Assembly: GCA_947378305.1 (NCBI GenBank)
Contig: CANCJJ010000016.1
Location: 1-57,826, forward strand
Direction: 5' to 3'
From: Phenylobacterium aquaticum
GTDB lineage: Bacteria > Pseudomonadota > Alphaproteobacteria > Caulobacterales > Caulobacteraceae
DNA length: 57,826 nucleotides
How positions within the stretch are numbered: the first letter of the stretch is position 1; each line of letters starts with the position of its first letter. Positions 35,829 through 45,060 of the stretch are shown here, piece by piece. A program made the translations under genes and the position numbers. A model generated the notes under the pieces. The model had not been told where the DNA came from and ran no database searches. It saw nothing but the letters and a program-made list of their open reading frames with translations.

Positions 35829-38014
35829 GCGGGCATCCAGCCTTCGTGTTTCTGGCGGACATCGTCCAGGGACAGGGAGAAGACTCCGGCGGCCGAGAGA
35901 TGCTCCCCGCCCGCTTGTCCGACGACCTGGGCCGTCAGATTCGCCGCCCGGGCTGAGGCAATCAGGGCGTCGGGCTGGTCCGTCGCGATCAGGTAACGCG
36001 CCTGATCCTCACCAAACAACTGGGCATGGATAGGCAGGCCGGGCGGCAGGTCCAACGCCAGGCCGACCCTTGACGCCATGGCCATTTCAGCCGCCGCCGC
36101 GATCAGGCCGCCATCCGACAGGTCATGGACCACCAGAACCTCGCGGGCTACGATCTTGCTGCGCACAAAGTCGCCGGTCCGCCGTTCCAGCGCCAGGTCC
36201 ACGGGCGGGGGGGCACCATCCTCGCGGCCCAGGATTTCCCGAAGATACATGGAGGCCCCAAACTCACCCCGGGTTTCCCCGAGCAGGACAAGGGTCTGGC
36301 CCGCCTTCAGGCTCGAAAAATCCGCACGCTTGGCATAGTCGACCAGCAGGCCCACCGCGCCCACCGTCGGGGTCGGCGGTATGGCCGCCCCATTAGTCTC
36401 ATTGTAAAGACTGACATTTCCGCTGACGACGGGGAAGTCTAGGGCGCGACAGGCTTCGGCCATGCCCTCAATAGCACAGACGATCTGCCCCATGATTTCC
36501 GGTCGCTCCGGATTGCCGAAGTTGAGGTTGTCCGTAATGGCGATGGGGTCTGCGCCCACCGCCGTCAGGTTCCGCCAAGCCTCGGCCACGGCCTGTTTGC
36601 CGCCTTCATAGGGGTCGTTCTGGACATAGCGGGGCGTACAGTCAGAGGTCACGGCCAGGGCCTTGCGGGTGCCGTGGACCCGGACGATGCCCGCATCGGC
36701 TCCGGTGGCACTGTCTTCCAGGGTATCGGCCATGACGTGGCGGTCATATTGCTCCCAGAGCCAGCGCTTGGACGCCATGTCCGGCGCGCTCATCAGGGTC
36801 AGAATGGCCTGGGCATAGTCTATCGGGGCGTCTACCTCTTCAGGAGCTAGGCGTGCCTGGAGGGCAGGCTTGACCCAGGGCCGGTCATAGAGCGGCGCAT
36901 CATCCGAGAGCGGGGCCAGGGGGAGGTCGCAGACGACCTCGCCCTTGTGACGCAGGACGATATTGCCGGTATCCGTGGTCCAGCCAATGGTCGCGGCGTC
37001 CAGACCCCATTTCTTGAAGATGCGCTGACCATCGGCTTCGCGGCCGGGCTTCAGAATGGCCAGCATGCGCTCCTGGCTCTCCGAGAGCATCATTTCATAG
37101 GCACTCATGCCCTCTTCGCGCTGGGGCACCTGATCCAGGTCGAGTTCGATGCCCACAGCGCCCTTGCCCGCCATTTCGACCGAGGACGAAGTCAGGCCCG
37201 CGGCGCCCATGTCCTGGATAGCTGCCACGGCGCCTGAGGCCATGAGCTCAAGGGTCGCCTCGATCAGCAGTTTCTCCGCAAAGGGGTCTCCGACCTGGAC
37301 AGTGGGGCGCTTTTCGTCAGAGGCGTCATCGAACTCTGCCGAGGCCATGGTCGCCCCATGAATCCCGTCACGGCCGGTTTTCGAGCCAAAATAGACCACG
37401 GGCAGACCGGCGGCCGGGGCGGCCGAATAGAAGATCTTGTCGGCGTCGGCCAAGCCGACACACATAGCATTGACCAGAATATTGCCGTCATAGCCGCGAT
37501 GGAAGTTGGTTTCGCCTGCGACGGTTGGCACCCCCACGCAATTTCCATAACCGCCAATGCCAGACACCACACCCTCCACCAGACGTCGTGTCCGGGGGTG
37601 GGCCGGGTCGCCGAAGCGCAGGGCATTCAGGAGGGCAATGGGACGCGCGCCCATTGTAAAGACGTCGCGCATAATTCCGCCGACGCCCGTCGCGGCGCCC
37701 TGATAGGGCTCGATATAGGACGGGTGGTTGTGGCTCTCCATCTTGAAGATGCAGGCCTGACCGTCACCAATGTCCACCACACCCGCATTTTCACCCGGTC
37801 CGCAGATCACGCGAGGGCCGGTGGTGGGGAACTTCGCCAGATGCTTCCGGCTCGACTTGTAGGAGCAGTGCTCCGACCACATCACCGAAAAAACCCCCAA
37901 CTCAACCAGATTGGGTTCACGGCCCATACGCTTGAGAATGAGGTCGTATTCCTCGGGCTTGAGGCCGAATTCTGCGGCGGACTGGGCGAGGGTCTTTTCG
38001 GATTCTGCGTGCAT
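35816..38014 (-). CDS. purL: Phosphoribosylformylglycinamidine synthase, PurL subunit
   Basis: 732 residues, the short PurL that works with separate PurS and PurQ. It makes FGAM from FGAR, ATP and glutamine-derived ammonia. The blocks [53 protein letters not shown] and [22 protein letters not shown] are diagnostic. purS and purQ lie 4-5 kb away on the same strand, separated by other genes. It converges with and overlaps pncC. Confidence 0.97.
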   Translation of the reverse strand: MHAESEKTLAQSAAEFGLKPEEYDLILKRMGREPNLVELGVFSVMWSEHCSYKSSRKHLAKFPTTGPRVICGPGENAGVVDIGDGQACIFKMESHNHPSYIEPYQGAATGVGGIMRDVFTMGARPIALLNALRFGDPAHPRTRRLVEGVVSGIGGYGNCVGVPTVAGETNFHRGYDGNILVNAMCVGLADADKIFYSAAPAAGLPVVYFGSKTGRDGIHGATMASAEFDDASDEKRPTVQVGDPFAEKLLIEATLELMASGAVAAIQDMGAAGLTSSSVEMAGKGAVGIELDLDQVPQREEGMSAYEMMLSESQERMLAILKPGREADGQRIFKKWGLDAATIGWTTDTGNIVLRHKGEVVCDLPLAPLSDDAPLYDRPWVKPALQARLAPEEVDAPIDYAQAILTLMSAPDMASKRWLWEQYDRHVMADTLEDSATGADAGIVRVHGTRKALAVTSDCTPRYVQNDPYEGGKQAVAEAWRNLTAVGADPIAITDNLNFGNPERPEIMGQIVCAIEGMAEACRALDFPVVSGNVSLYNETNGAAIPPTPTVGAVGLLVDYAKRADFSSLKAGQTLVLLGETRGEFGASMYLREILGREDGAPPPVDLALERRTGDFVRSKIVAREVLVVHDLSDGGLIAAAAEMAMASRVGLALDLPPGLPIHAQLFGEDQARYLIATDQPDALIASARAANLTAQVVGQAGGEHLSAAGVFSLSLDDVRQKHEGWMPAYMG

Positions 38015-38081
38015 GGTTTCCTCTTAACCGGACTCGCGTCTAGGGGCGATAGGGCGTGTGCGGGTTTCGTGGGGCTTGCCC

Positions 38082-38108
38082 CTTTAAATATACGATGTAT
38101 ATTTAAAG
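38082..38108 (+). promoter_or_regulatory. Perfect 27-bp palindrome, probable operator of the DUF4188 gene
   Basis: CTTTAAATATAC (38082-38093), centre GAT, then GTATATTTAAAG (38097-38108): twelve base pairs of perfect inverted repeat in an otherwise GC-rich region. It ends just before the AGGAGG ribosome site of the gene starting at 38125. A dimeric repressor that blocks this promoter is the simplest reading. No regulator gene lies next to it. Confidence 0.7.
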
Positions 38109-38124
38109 TCAGGAGGACCTACCA

Positions 38125-38610
38125 ATGGCTGGGATTATTGATCGGCGTGTTTGCGCAGAGCTTGAGGGTGACTTTGTTGTCTTCATGATTGGCATGCGGG
38201 TGAACAAGCCCTGGAAATTCTGGCAGTGGGCCCCTGTGGCCTCGGCCATGCCCAAAATGCTGATCGAACTGGCACAGAAGCCGGAACTGGGGCTCTTGCA
38301 TGCCCAGACCTTCTTCGCCTTTCCGAACATTTTTGTCCTGCAATACTGGCGCAGTTTTGAGGCCCTGGAGACCTATGCCCGCTCCCGGGACCATGCCCAC
38401 CTGCCGGCCTGGCAGGCCTTCAACAAGGCGGTGGGGTCGAATGGTGATGTCGGGATTTGGCACGAGACCTATCCGGTCAAGGGCGGCACCTATGAGAATG
38501 TCTACAACAACATGCCCGCCTTTGGTCTTGGCGCGGCCGGCCAGATCAAGGACGCCGTTGGCGCGCGCCAGGAGGCTCGCGGCCGGATGAAGACCGCGAG
38601 CGCTGCCTGA
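38125..38610 (+). CDS. DUF4188 family protein
   Basis: 161 residues. The DUF4188 pattern is clear: FVVFMIGMRVNKPWKFWQWAPVASAMPKML, then FFAFPNIFVLQYWRSFEALETYAR, HLPAWQAFNKAVGSNGDVGIWHETY and YNNMPAFGLG. It looks like a dimeric alpha+beta-barrel (monooxygenase-like) protein; its activity is unknown. It has a strong AGGAGG site and a perfect palindrome in its promoter, so it is probably tightly regulated. Its stop codon abuts the stop codon of the convergent hydrolase gene with no gap. Confidence 0.88.
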   Translation: MAGIIDRRVCAELEGDFVVFMIGMRVNKPWKFWQWAPVASAMPKMLIELAQKPELGLLHAQTFFAFPNIFVLQYWRSFEALETYARSRDHAHLPAWQAFNKAVGSNGDVGIWHETYPVKGGTYENVYNNMPAFGLGAAGQIKDAVGARQEARGRMKTASAA

Positions 38611-40551
38611 TCAGGGTTTGGACGGGGCTGCCGGGACAATCGGCAGGTCAATCCGGCTGGACGAAACCCCGCCCGTAAAGACCCTTTGGGTGGCCTTTTG
38701 ATAGTCGCCGGGCTTGGCGAAGAAGATGTTGGGCACGAAGGTTTGCGGGTTTCGGTCATAGAGCGGGAACCAGCTGGACTGGACCTGCACCATGATCCGG
38801 TGCCCCGGCAGGAAGACGTGGTTCACCGTGGGCAGGGCAAACTGGTAGGCCTGAACCTTGCCCGCAGGAATGGCCGTTGGATGTTCCAGGCTCTCGCGAT
38901 ACCGACCGCGGAAAATGTCCATGCCAACATTTAGCTCATAGCCGCCCATTTCCGGTTGGGAAGGAACCTCGTCGGGGTAGACGTCGATCAGCTTGACGAC
39001 CCAGTCAGAGTCCGTGCCAGAGGTAGACGCGAAAAGTTTGACCTGTGGCATGCCCGCGATCCGTAAGGGGTCCGTCAGGGCCGGGGAGACATAGACCAGG
39101 ACATCAGGTCGCCCGTCGACAAAGCGCTGGTCCACCACGAGCCAGCGCTTCCAGGCGTCTCCGTCAGCCCCCACCACGGGGCGGGGCTGGTAGGGCACGG
39201 GATGGGCGGGATCTGAAACATACTCATCGAATCGGGGCGTCCCGCCGGGCGTGGTGAAGTCCAGCGTCCCGCCTGATTGGAGGTAGATAGGCGTAAGCGG
39301 GTTCGCGCAGGCGCTTGCACAGGCGAGTGGCCAGCTGGGCAGGCGGCTCCAGCGATTGACCCCAGTCTGATAGATCAGGACCGGAGGTGTCGCGGCCTTT
39401 TGACCGCCGGTCTTCAGGTGCTCATCCAGAAAGGGCTTCATGACATCACGACGGAACTCGGTTGCCGTGTCTCCGGAAAACTTCAACGGGCCCAGGCTTG
39501 AGCCGTCATAATTCACGCCAGAATGCCGCCAGGGGCCGAGCACCAGGGACAGCATGTCATTGGCCTTGTCCTTGGGTTCCAGGGCCGCATAGGTGTTGGC
39601 CGCGCCATACATGTCTTCCTGATCCCAAAGGGACCCCACCATCATGGTTGGAACGGTCAGGGGTTTTTCGGCCAGCAGGCGATCCAGGGCCTGGGCTTGC
39701 CAGAACTGGTCATAGGCTGGATGCTCGCTGAGCTTTTTCCAGAAACCTAGCTGGTCCAGCCCGTTGGCCCGGGCATAGTCCCCCGCAGATCCAGCGCGCA
39801 AAAATCCGTCATAATCGTCGCGAATGCCCCGGGGCACGCCATCGCCACCGCCTTTTTGGGCCGTCTGGCTGCGCATATAGTCGAAATTCGTCTGCCTCCA
39901 GGCCCCGTTGTGGAACCAGTCATCGCCCTTCCAGCCATCAACCATGGGGCTCATGGGGACTGCGGCCTTCAAGGCCGGATGGGGATCCAGCAGGGCCATG
40001 AGCACGGTGAAGCCCTCATAAGACGACCCGATCATGCCGACCCGGCCATTGCTTTCCGGGACGTTTTTGACGAGCCAGTCGATGGTGTCCCAGGCGTCGG
40101 TTGCGTGGTCTATGCCGGTGGCATTCAGCGGCCCGCGAGGCGGGCGGGTCATGACATACTCGCCTTCAGAGCCATACTTGCCACGGATGTCCTGGAAGAC
40201 GCGGATATAGCCGTCGGATACGAAAACTTCGTCCCCCTGGGCCAGGGTCGCCAACATGTGCGGCGACAAGTTCCGCTCGGCGCGCTTCTTGGCGTTGTAG
40301 GGCGTCCGAGTCAGGATCATGGGGGCGTTTTGCGCGCCCTTCGGCAAGACAATGACGGTGTAGAGCTTCACCCCGTCGCGCATGGGGATCATGACTTCGC
40401 GTTTGACATAATCGGCCGCCACGGTCGGCTGGACAAAGGCCTTGGGAATGTCGGCGCTCATGGGCGGGGTTTGGGCAAGGCCCGGTCCGGCAAGCAGCAG
40501 GGCCAGACCAAGGCCTGAGAGAAGGGTGGCAAATCGCGAAGGGGCAGGCAT
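38611..40551 (-). CDS. Secreted CocE/NonD-type hydrolase
   Basis: 646 residues from ATG 40551 (GGTGGA upstream), with signal peptide ending GLA-QTP. The alpha/beta-hydrolase domain has the nucleophile motif GMIGSSYEGF and opens with VMIPMRDGVKLYTVIVLPKG. The C-terminal X-Pro dipeptidyl-peptidase-type jelly-roll domain includes VPYQPRPVV and LPTVNHVFLPGHRIMVQVQSSWFPLYDRNP. The family covers alpha-amino-acid ester hydrolases and cephalosporin acylases. Peptide or ester use is likely, but the exact substrate is not visible. Confidence 0.92.
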   Translation of the reverse strand: MPAPSRFATLLSGLGLALLLAGPGLAQTPPMSADIPKAFVQPTVAADYVKREVMIPMRDGVKLYTVIVLPKGAQNAPMILTRTPYNAKKRAERNLSPHMLATLAQGDEVFVSDGYIRVFQDIRGKYGSEGEYVMTRPPRGPLNATGIDHATDAWDTIDWLVKNVPESNGRVGMIGSSYEGFTVLMALLDPHPALKAAVPMSPMVDGWKGDDWFHNGAWRQTNFDYMRSQTAQKGGGDGVPRGIRDDYDGFLRAGSAGDYARANGLDQLGFWKKLSEHPAYDQFWQAQALDRLLAEKPLTVPTMMVGSLWDQEDMYGAANTYAALEPKDKANDMLSLVLGPWRHSGVNYDGSSLGPLKFSGDTATEFRRDVMKPFLDEHLKTGGQKAATPPVLIYQTGVNRWSRLPSWPLACASACANPLTPIYLQSGGTLDFTTPGGTPRFDEYVSDPAHPVPYQPRPVVGADGDAWKRWLVVDQRFVDGRPDVLVYVSPALTDPLRIAGMPQVKLFASTSGTDSDWVVKLIDVYPDEVPSQPEMGGYELNVGMDIFRGRYRESLEHPTAIPAGKVQAYQFALPTVNHVFLPGHRIMVQVQSSWFPLYDRNPQTFVPNIFFAKPGDYQKATQRVFTGGVSSSRIDLPIVPAAPSKP

Positions 40552-40706
40552 CAATTTTCCACCGATTATGATCATAAGCTGAGCAGAGTAACTAATCCCG
40601 CCCGTCGGTCCAGCCTGTTCGGACAGGGAAGATTGCCCGGTGAGGATTTGAAGGCTAGCCTAGGGTTTGGGTTGCCCTTGAGGCAGACCGCTTCAAGGAG
40701 AGATAG

Positions 40707-42299
40707 ATGGCCCAGCTCGGGGGGATCGGCGGGATTTTCCGACGAAAATCAATCGGACAAATTCAGTCCGAACATGAACATGGTGAACTCAAGCGCTCGC
40801 TGGGCGCTCTGAACCTGATCCTTCTGGGGATCGGCTGTATTATCGGGACGGGCATTTTTGTGCTCACCGGACGGGCCGCCGCCGAATTTGCCGGCCCGGG
40901 TATCATGATTTCCTTTGTGATTACCGGCACACTTTGCGCCTTTGTGGCCCTTTGCTACGCCGAACTCGCAGCGGTTCTGCCGGTGTCGGGATCGGCCTAT
41001 TCCTACTCCTACGCCTCTATGGGCGAGGTTGTGGCCTGGGTTATGGGGCTCCTGCTCATGCTGGAATACGGCCTTGCAGCTTCCACCGTTGCCGTGGGCT
41101 GGTCGGGCTATCTCGCCAGCCTGCTCAAAGACATGCACATCATCATCCCGCCTGCGCTAACGGCGGCCCCGGGCGTCCTGGTCAAGGATGACATGGGCCA
41201 TGTGATCGCGACGGGCATTGTCAATCTGCCCGCCATCTTCGCCATTATGGCGGTGACCGGTCTCTTGACCCTCGGCGTTTCAGAATCCGCCACGGTCAAC
41301 AATATCGTCGTAGCCATCAAGCTGACGGTCGTGATCGCCTTCATCATCATTGGCTCGCGCTATGTGAATACGTCCAATTGGACCCCGCTCATTCCGGCCC
41401 AGATCCCGGCCCCACCGCCAGGCACGCCCATGGATATCTGGCATCAGATCGGCCGGGCCCTGCTCGATGTCGTGACCGGTGCCCAGAACACCAAGTATGG
41501 CGTTGGCGGTGTCATTCATGCCGCCGCGGTGATTTTCTTCGCCTATCTTGGGTTTGAGGCGGTTTCGACCGCGGGTGCCGAGAGCAAGAATCCCGCCCGG
41601 GACATGCCGATTGGTATCCTCGGGGCCCTGGCCGTTTGCACCGTGCTCTATATTGCGACCTCGGCCGTTCTCGTCGGGATTGTGCCCTATGCCTCTCTCG
41701 ACAACCCGGCCCCGATTGCGACGGCTGTGAATGTCATCGGTCTGGGATGGTTCGCCGTTCTGGTGAAGATCGGTGCCATCGCCGGGCTGTCTTCGGTCAT
41801 GCTGGTCCTGCTCTATGGCCAGACCCGTATCTTTTACACCATGAGCCGGGATGGCCTTCTGCCGCGCGCCCTGTCCTTCGTCCATCCCCGGTTCAAGACG
41901 CCGTGGATCAATACGATTGTTGTGGGGATCATCGCCTGCGGGGCATCGGGCTTTATGTCGCTCGACAGTCTTGCTGACCTTTCCAACGTCGGATCCCTGA
42001 CCGCCTTTGCCATTGTCTGCATTACGGTCATTTTCCTGCGTATCTCAGCCCCGAACCTGGCTCGTCCCTTCAAGACACCGCTCTATCCGGTAGTTCCGAT
42101 CCTGGGGGCGGGCATGTGCCTGTTGCTGCTTTTGGCCCTCATGGCCAAGCCGGAGACCCGCAACTTCTTCCTGATGTATCTGGTTGGTGGCCTCGCGCTC
42201 TACTTCCTCTACGGAATGCGTAATTCCAACCTGGGCAAGGGCATACTGGTCTCAGGCCACGAAGCTGAGCCCATGGAATTGCCCGGCAAGGGCGACTGA
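40707..42299 (+). CDS. APC superfamily amino acid permease
   Basis: 530 residues with about 12 transmembrane helices, of the YfnA/CAT cationic amino acid transporter type. The first helix reads LNLILLGIGCIIGTGIFVLTG, with the G-x-G-x-x-x-G-I-F substrate motif, and FAYLGFEAVSTAGAESKNPARDMPIGI lies in the middle. It imports amino acids through the inner membrane, probably with protons. The start has AAGGAGAG upstream. It converges with purQ at a shared hairpin. Confidence 0.94.
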   Translation: MAQLGGIGGIFRRKSIGQIQSEHEHGELKRSLGALNLILLGIGCIIGTGIFVLTGRAAAEFAGPGIMISFVITGTLCAFVALCYAELAAVLPVSGSAYSYSYASMGEVVAWVMGLLLMLEYGLAASTVAVGWSGYLASLLKDMHIIIPPALTAAPGVLVKDDMGHVIATGIVNLPAIFAIMAVTGLLTLGVSESATVNNIVVAIKLTVVIAFIIIGSRYVNTSNWTPLIPAQIPAPPPGTPMDIWHQIGRALLDVVTGAQNTKYGVGGVIHAAAVIFFAYLGFEAVSTAGAESKNPARDMPIGILGALAVCTVLYIATSAVLVGIVPYASLDNPAPIATAVNVIGLGWFAVLVKIGAIAGLSSVMLVLLYGQTRIFYTMSRDGLLPRALSFVHPRFKTPWINTIVVGIIACGASGFMSLDSLADLSNVGSLTAFAIVCITVIFLRISAPNLARPFKTPLYPVVPILGAGMCLLLLLALMAKPETRNFFLMYLVGGLALYFLYGMRNSNLGKGILVSGHEAEPMELPGKGD

Positions 42300-42316
42300 T
42301 TGGACTCATCGAAGCG

Positions 42317-42350
42317 GGGGGCGGCTGTGGTCGCCCCCTAAAGTTTTCTT
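42317..42350 (+). terminator. Terminator after the permease gene
   Basis: GGGGGCG (42317-42323) pairs with CGCCCCC (42332-42338) around an eight-base loop and is followed by TAAAGTTTTCTT. The run reaches the purQ stop codon, so the stem may also act on purQ transcripts. Confidence 0.7.
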
Positions 42351-43012
42351 CAGGCGCTGGCGAGGGCGCTCTGGAACAGAATTGCCCCGTCGGCGGAGCC
42401 AAGTTCAGCCTCAAAGGCTCGGTCCGGGTGGGGCATCATACCCAGGACATTGCCCCGCGTATTGATGATACCCGCAATATTTCCGGTCGATCCGTTGGGG
42501 TTATCGAGATAGCGGAAGACGACCTGTCCATTGCCCTCGATCCGCGCCAGGGTTTCGGCATCTGCGAAAAAGTTACCCTCCGCATTGCCCACGGTCATGG
42601 TTGCCTGGCGGCGCTGACCATAGCCTGCCGTAAATCGAGTCTGGGAATTGGTGATTTCCAGGTCAACGCTCTTACAGACGTATTTCAGGCTCTCATTGCG
42701 CAATAGCGCACCCGGGAGCATCTGCGCTTCGACCAGGACCTGAAACCCATTACAAATGCCGACGACGGCCACACCGCGTTCCGCCGCCGCCTTGACCTCA
42801 GCCATGACAGGAGAGAGGGCCGCCATGGCTCCGCAGCGCAGATAATCCCCATAGGAAAACCCACCCGGCAGGACAATCAGGTCCAGACCTGACGGCAATT
42901 GGGTCTCGCCATGCCAGACCATGTCGACCCCGGCACCGGTCGACCGCTCAATGGCGACCTTGCAGTCCCGGTCGCAATTGGAGCCCGGGAAGACGATGAC
43001 AGCAGCTTTCAT
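42350..43012 (-). CDS. purQ: Phosphoribosylformylglycinamidine synthase, PurQ glutaminase subunit
   Basis: 220 residues, a class I glutamine amidotransferase that feeds ammonia to PurL. The nucleophile Cys lies in [14 protein letters not shown], and His/Glu of the triad are in [13 protein letters not shown]. The N-terminus [14 protein letters not shown] is typical. It lies 40 bases after the lipoprotein gene that separates it from purS, so it is probably part of the purC-purS unit. Confidence 0.97.
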   Translation of the reverse strand: MKAAVIVFPGSNCDRDCKVAIERSTGAGVDMVWHGETQLPSGLDLIVLPGGFSYGDYLRCGAMAALSPVMAEVKAAAERGVAVVGICNGFQVLVEAQMLPGALLRNESLKYVCKSVDLEITNSQTRFTAGYGQRRQATMTVGNAEGNFFADAETLARIEGNGQVVFRYLDNPNGSTGNIAGIINTRGNVLGMMPHPDRAFEAELGSADGAILFQSALASA

Positions 43013-43052
43013 GTGAGTTTCTTAGCCTGTGTCGTTTGCCTTGGCGAGGGCC

Positions 43053-43442
43053 TCAGCGGGGGCGGACCCGGGCCAATCCCCGGAGATAGGTCACCAATTC
43101 GTTATAGCCTCGGGTGTCGCCATAGGCGCAGCCGGTCTCCACCATTCTGCCCTCCACCACATCCTGCTCGACTATCGCAGGATGTCCCGCTCCACCGGGC
43201 AGGGTGATGACCCAGGAGGTCTGGCCGTCCGAGGTGCTGTAATAGTGATAGGGTTCTCCCGGCGCACGGGCCAACTGGACCTCCGGCACGGCGGCTATGT
43301 CCGCTGACAGGGCAGCAAAGCCCCGGACACAGTCGAGTCTCAGCCGTACCGGTTCGGGGGGCGGCGGGGCTTGCCGGCAGCCTGAAAGCGTAGGCGACAG
43401 GAGCATCAGAAGCACACCGCTCCAGACGAGGTCTCGCCTCAA
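43053..43442 (-). CDS. Unknown lipoprotein inside the purine operon
   Basis: 129 residues if translation starts at the TTG whose last two bases overlap the purS TGA (TTGA, 43442-43439). An ATG at 43496 would overlap purS by 58 bases. The signal ends in lipobox LSGC, followed by RQAPPPPEP. The mature part has a cysteine pair (LDCVRGFAAL, ETGCAYGDTRGYNELVTYLRGL) and a YHYYSTSDGQTSWVITLPGG strand. The family is unknown. No separate ribosome site is clear, which supports coupling to purS. Confidence 0.65.
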   Translation of the reverse strand: MRRDLVWSGVLLMLLSPTLSGCRQAPPPPEPVRLRLDCVRGFAALSADIAAVPEVQLARAPGEPYHYYSTSDGQTSWVITLPGGAGHPAIVEQDVVEGRMVETGCAYGDTRGYNELVTYLRGLARVRPR

Positions 43443-43678
43443 GCCAGCTCGATCCGGTAGCTTTCGATGACGGTATTGGCGAGCAGCTTTTCGCACATGG
43501 CCTTGACCTCAGCCTCACCCTTGGTGCGATCGGTTTCCGCCAGATCGAATTCGATGGTCTTGCCGACGCGGACACTGTCCACCCTAGCCCAGCCCAGGCC
43601 ATGCAGGGCGCTTTCGACGGCCTTGCCCTGAACATCGAGGACCCCAGGCTTGAGGAACACTTGGACCTTAGCGCGCAT
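43439..43678 (-). CDS. purS: Phosphoribosylformylglycinamidine synthase, PurS subunit
   Basis: 79 residues. PurS dimers bridge PurL and PurQ in the three-part FGAM synthase. The sequence is typical: KVQVFLKPGVLDVQGKAVESALHGLGW, VRVGKTIEFDL and MCEKLLANTVIESYRIE. Its ATG shares one base with the purC stop (TAATG), and its TGA overlaps the TTG of the lipoprotein gene. Confidence 0.96.
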   Translation of the reverse strand: MRAKVQVFLKPGVLDVQGKAVESALHGLGWARVDSVRVGKTIEFDLAETDRTKGEAEVKAMCEKLLANTVIESYRIELA

Positions 43679-44436
43679 TAATGCAGCCCTCCCTGGATCA
43701 CTGTCGGCATTTCCTTCATGATTCCGAGACGCCTAGCGACCTCGGCATAGCTCTCGATAACCTCTCCCAGGTCCCGACGGAAGCGATCCTTGTCGAGTTT
43801 TTCCTGGGTGTGGGCATCCCACAGGCGACAGGTGTCCGGACTGATTTCGTCCGCAAGCAGGACCCGAGAAAAGTCATTTTCCCAGAGCCGCCCAAACTCC
43901 ACCCGAAAGTCGACCAGGGTTATGCCAACGGCACCAAATGTACCGCTCAGGAAGTCATTGATCCTCAGGGCCAGGGCCATCATGTCATCCAGCTCCTGGG
44001 TCGAGGCCCAGTTGAAGGCGGTAATATGCTCTTCAGTGACGATCGGATTGCCCAGATTGGGATCGCGCAGGTAAAACTCGATGATGGATCGGGGCAGGGC
44101 CTGACCTTCGGGCAGGCCGAAGCGCTGTGAGAGGGAGCCCGCCGCCACATTGCGCACCACGACTTGCAGGGGGATGATTTCCAGCTCGCGAATAAGCTGT
44201 TCGCGCAGGTTGAGGCGTCGAATGAAGTGGTTTTGAACGCCGATCGTGTTCAGGCGCGTCATGAAATATTCGCTGATGCGGTTGTTGATTACGCCCTTGC
44301 CCTCAAGCACGGCCTTTTTCGGGTGACCGGCGTCTGAGGTGTCGTCCTTGAAATACTGGATGAGGGTTCCGGGCTCAGGCCCCTCATAGAGAATCTTGCC
44401 CTGGCCTTCGTAAATCTTCTTGCGGCGGGTCGTCAT
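43678..44436 (-). CDS. purC: SAICAR synthetase
   Basis: 252 residues from ATG 44436 ([25 protein letters not shown]), with GGAGAAGG upstream. PurC joins aspartate to CAIR. The motifs [51 protein letters not shown] and [10 protein letters not shown] are diagnostic. It leads the purC-purS-lipoprotein-purQ group. A hairpin with a T-run lies 39 bases upstream of its start on the same strand. Confidence 0.97.
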   Translation of the reverse strand: MTTRRKKIYEGQGKILYEGPEPGTLIQYFKDDTSDAGHPKKAVLEGKGVINNRISEYFMTRLNTIGVQNHFIRRLNLREQLIRELEIIPLQVVVRNVAAGSLSQRFGLPEGQALPRSIIEFYLRDPNLGNPIVTEEHITAFNWASTQELDDMMALALRINDFLSGTFGAVGITLVDFRVEFGRLWENDFSRVLLADEISPDTCRLWDAHTQEKLDKDRFRRDLGEVIESYAEVARRLGIMKEMPTVIQGGLH

Positions 44437-44474
44437 GTTCGCCTTCTCCGGGCCGCGAGGGTTTGGTCGGATCA

Positions 44475-44509
44475 CGAAACAAAAATGCGCGCGGATGGTC
44501 CCCGCGCGC
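44475..44509 (-). terminator. Terminator-like hairpin in the purC leader
   Basis: On the minus strand GCGCGCGG (44509-44502) pairs perfectly with CCGCGCGC (44494-44487) around a seven-base loop and is followed by ATTTTTGTTT. This is a good intrinsic terminator, but it lies between the purC promoter side and the purC start. No minus-strand gene lies between it and the divergent DUF1476 gene. It could be an attenuator or the end of a small RNA. Confidence 0.7.
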
Positions 44510-44653
44510 GCTCCGACGACTCGACCTCTCGCTCATTTAGAGGCTGCCCAACCCTAGCGGAAGTAGGGCCTGTTCGCAAACAGGGTGTGAAACCATTGCA
44601 GCGGCGCGCGCTAATAGCTAGATAACCTTTAAATAAGTGCGGCTGGAGCCATC

Positions 44654-44977
44654 ATGACGACCTTCGACAATCGCGAACGTGGATTTGAAAACAAGTTCGC
44701 ACTTGAGCAGGAGCAGGAGTTCAAGGCCGGTGCGCGCCGCAATCGTTTGCTTGGGCTTTGGGCTGCGGGTCTGATGGGGCTGCAGGATGCCCATGCAACG
44801 GATTATGCCCAGGCTGTAGTAAAGTCTGACTTCGAACTTCCTGGCGATGAAGATGTCCTTCGCAAGGTTTTCGAGGACCTGAAGGGCTCAGGCGTGGGCG
44901 TCACCGAGGCCGAAGTCATGCGAAAAATGTCAGAATTGCTTGCCCTTGCCCGCGAGCAGGTTCGTAACGGCGAATAA
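44654..44977 (+). CDS. F1F0-ATPase inhibitor, zeta subunit (DUF1476)
   Basis: 107 residues. The sequence (TFDNRERGFENKFALEQEQEFKAGARRNRLLGLWAA...) matches the alphaproteobacterial zeta subunit, which in Paracoccus inserts its N-terminus into F1 and blocks ATP hydrolysis. The N-terminal inhibitory segment and the four-helix body, ending MRKMSELLALAREQV, are intact. GGAG lies six bases before the ATG. It is divergent from purC, so both promoters share the 217-base region 44437-44653. Confidence 0.95.
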   Translation: MTTFDNRERGFENKFALEQEQEFKAGARRNRLLGLWAAGLMGLQDAHATDYAQAVVKSDFELPGDEDVLRKVFEDLKGSGVGVTEAEVMRKMSELLALAREQVRNGE

Positions 44978-45060
44978 TCTGGCCGACGAATGGGCGGGTC
45001 AGGTCAGGCCCGGCCGATAGACCCCTCCGGCCCGGCGGTTCCCGCCTACTGAAACAGGCT

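Noticed and set aside
44511..44653. 4.5S RNA, tmRNA or 6S RNA in the purC leader.
   Set aside because: The conserved SRP core and the tmRNA ends are absent on both strands, and I could not fold the long 6S bubble, so no named RNA is supported.
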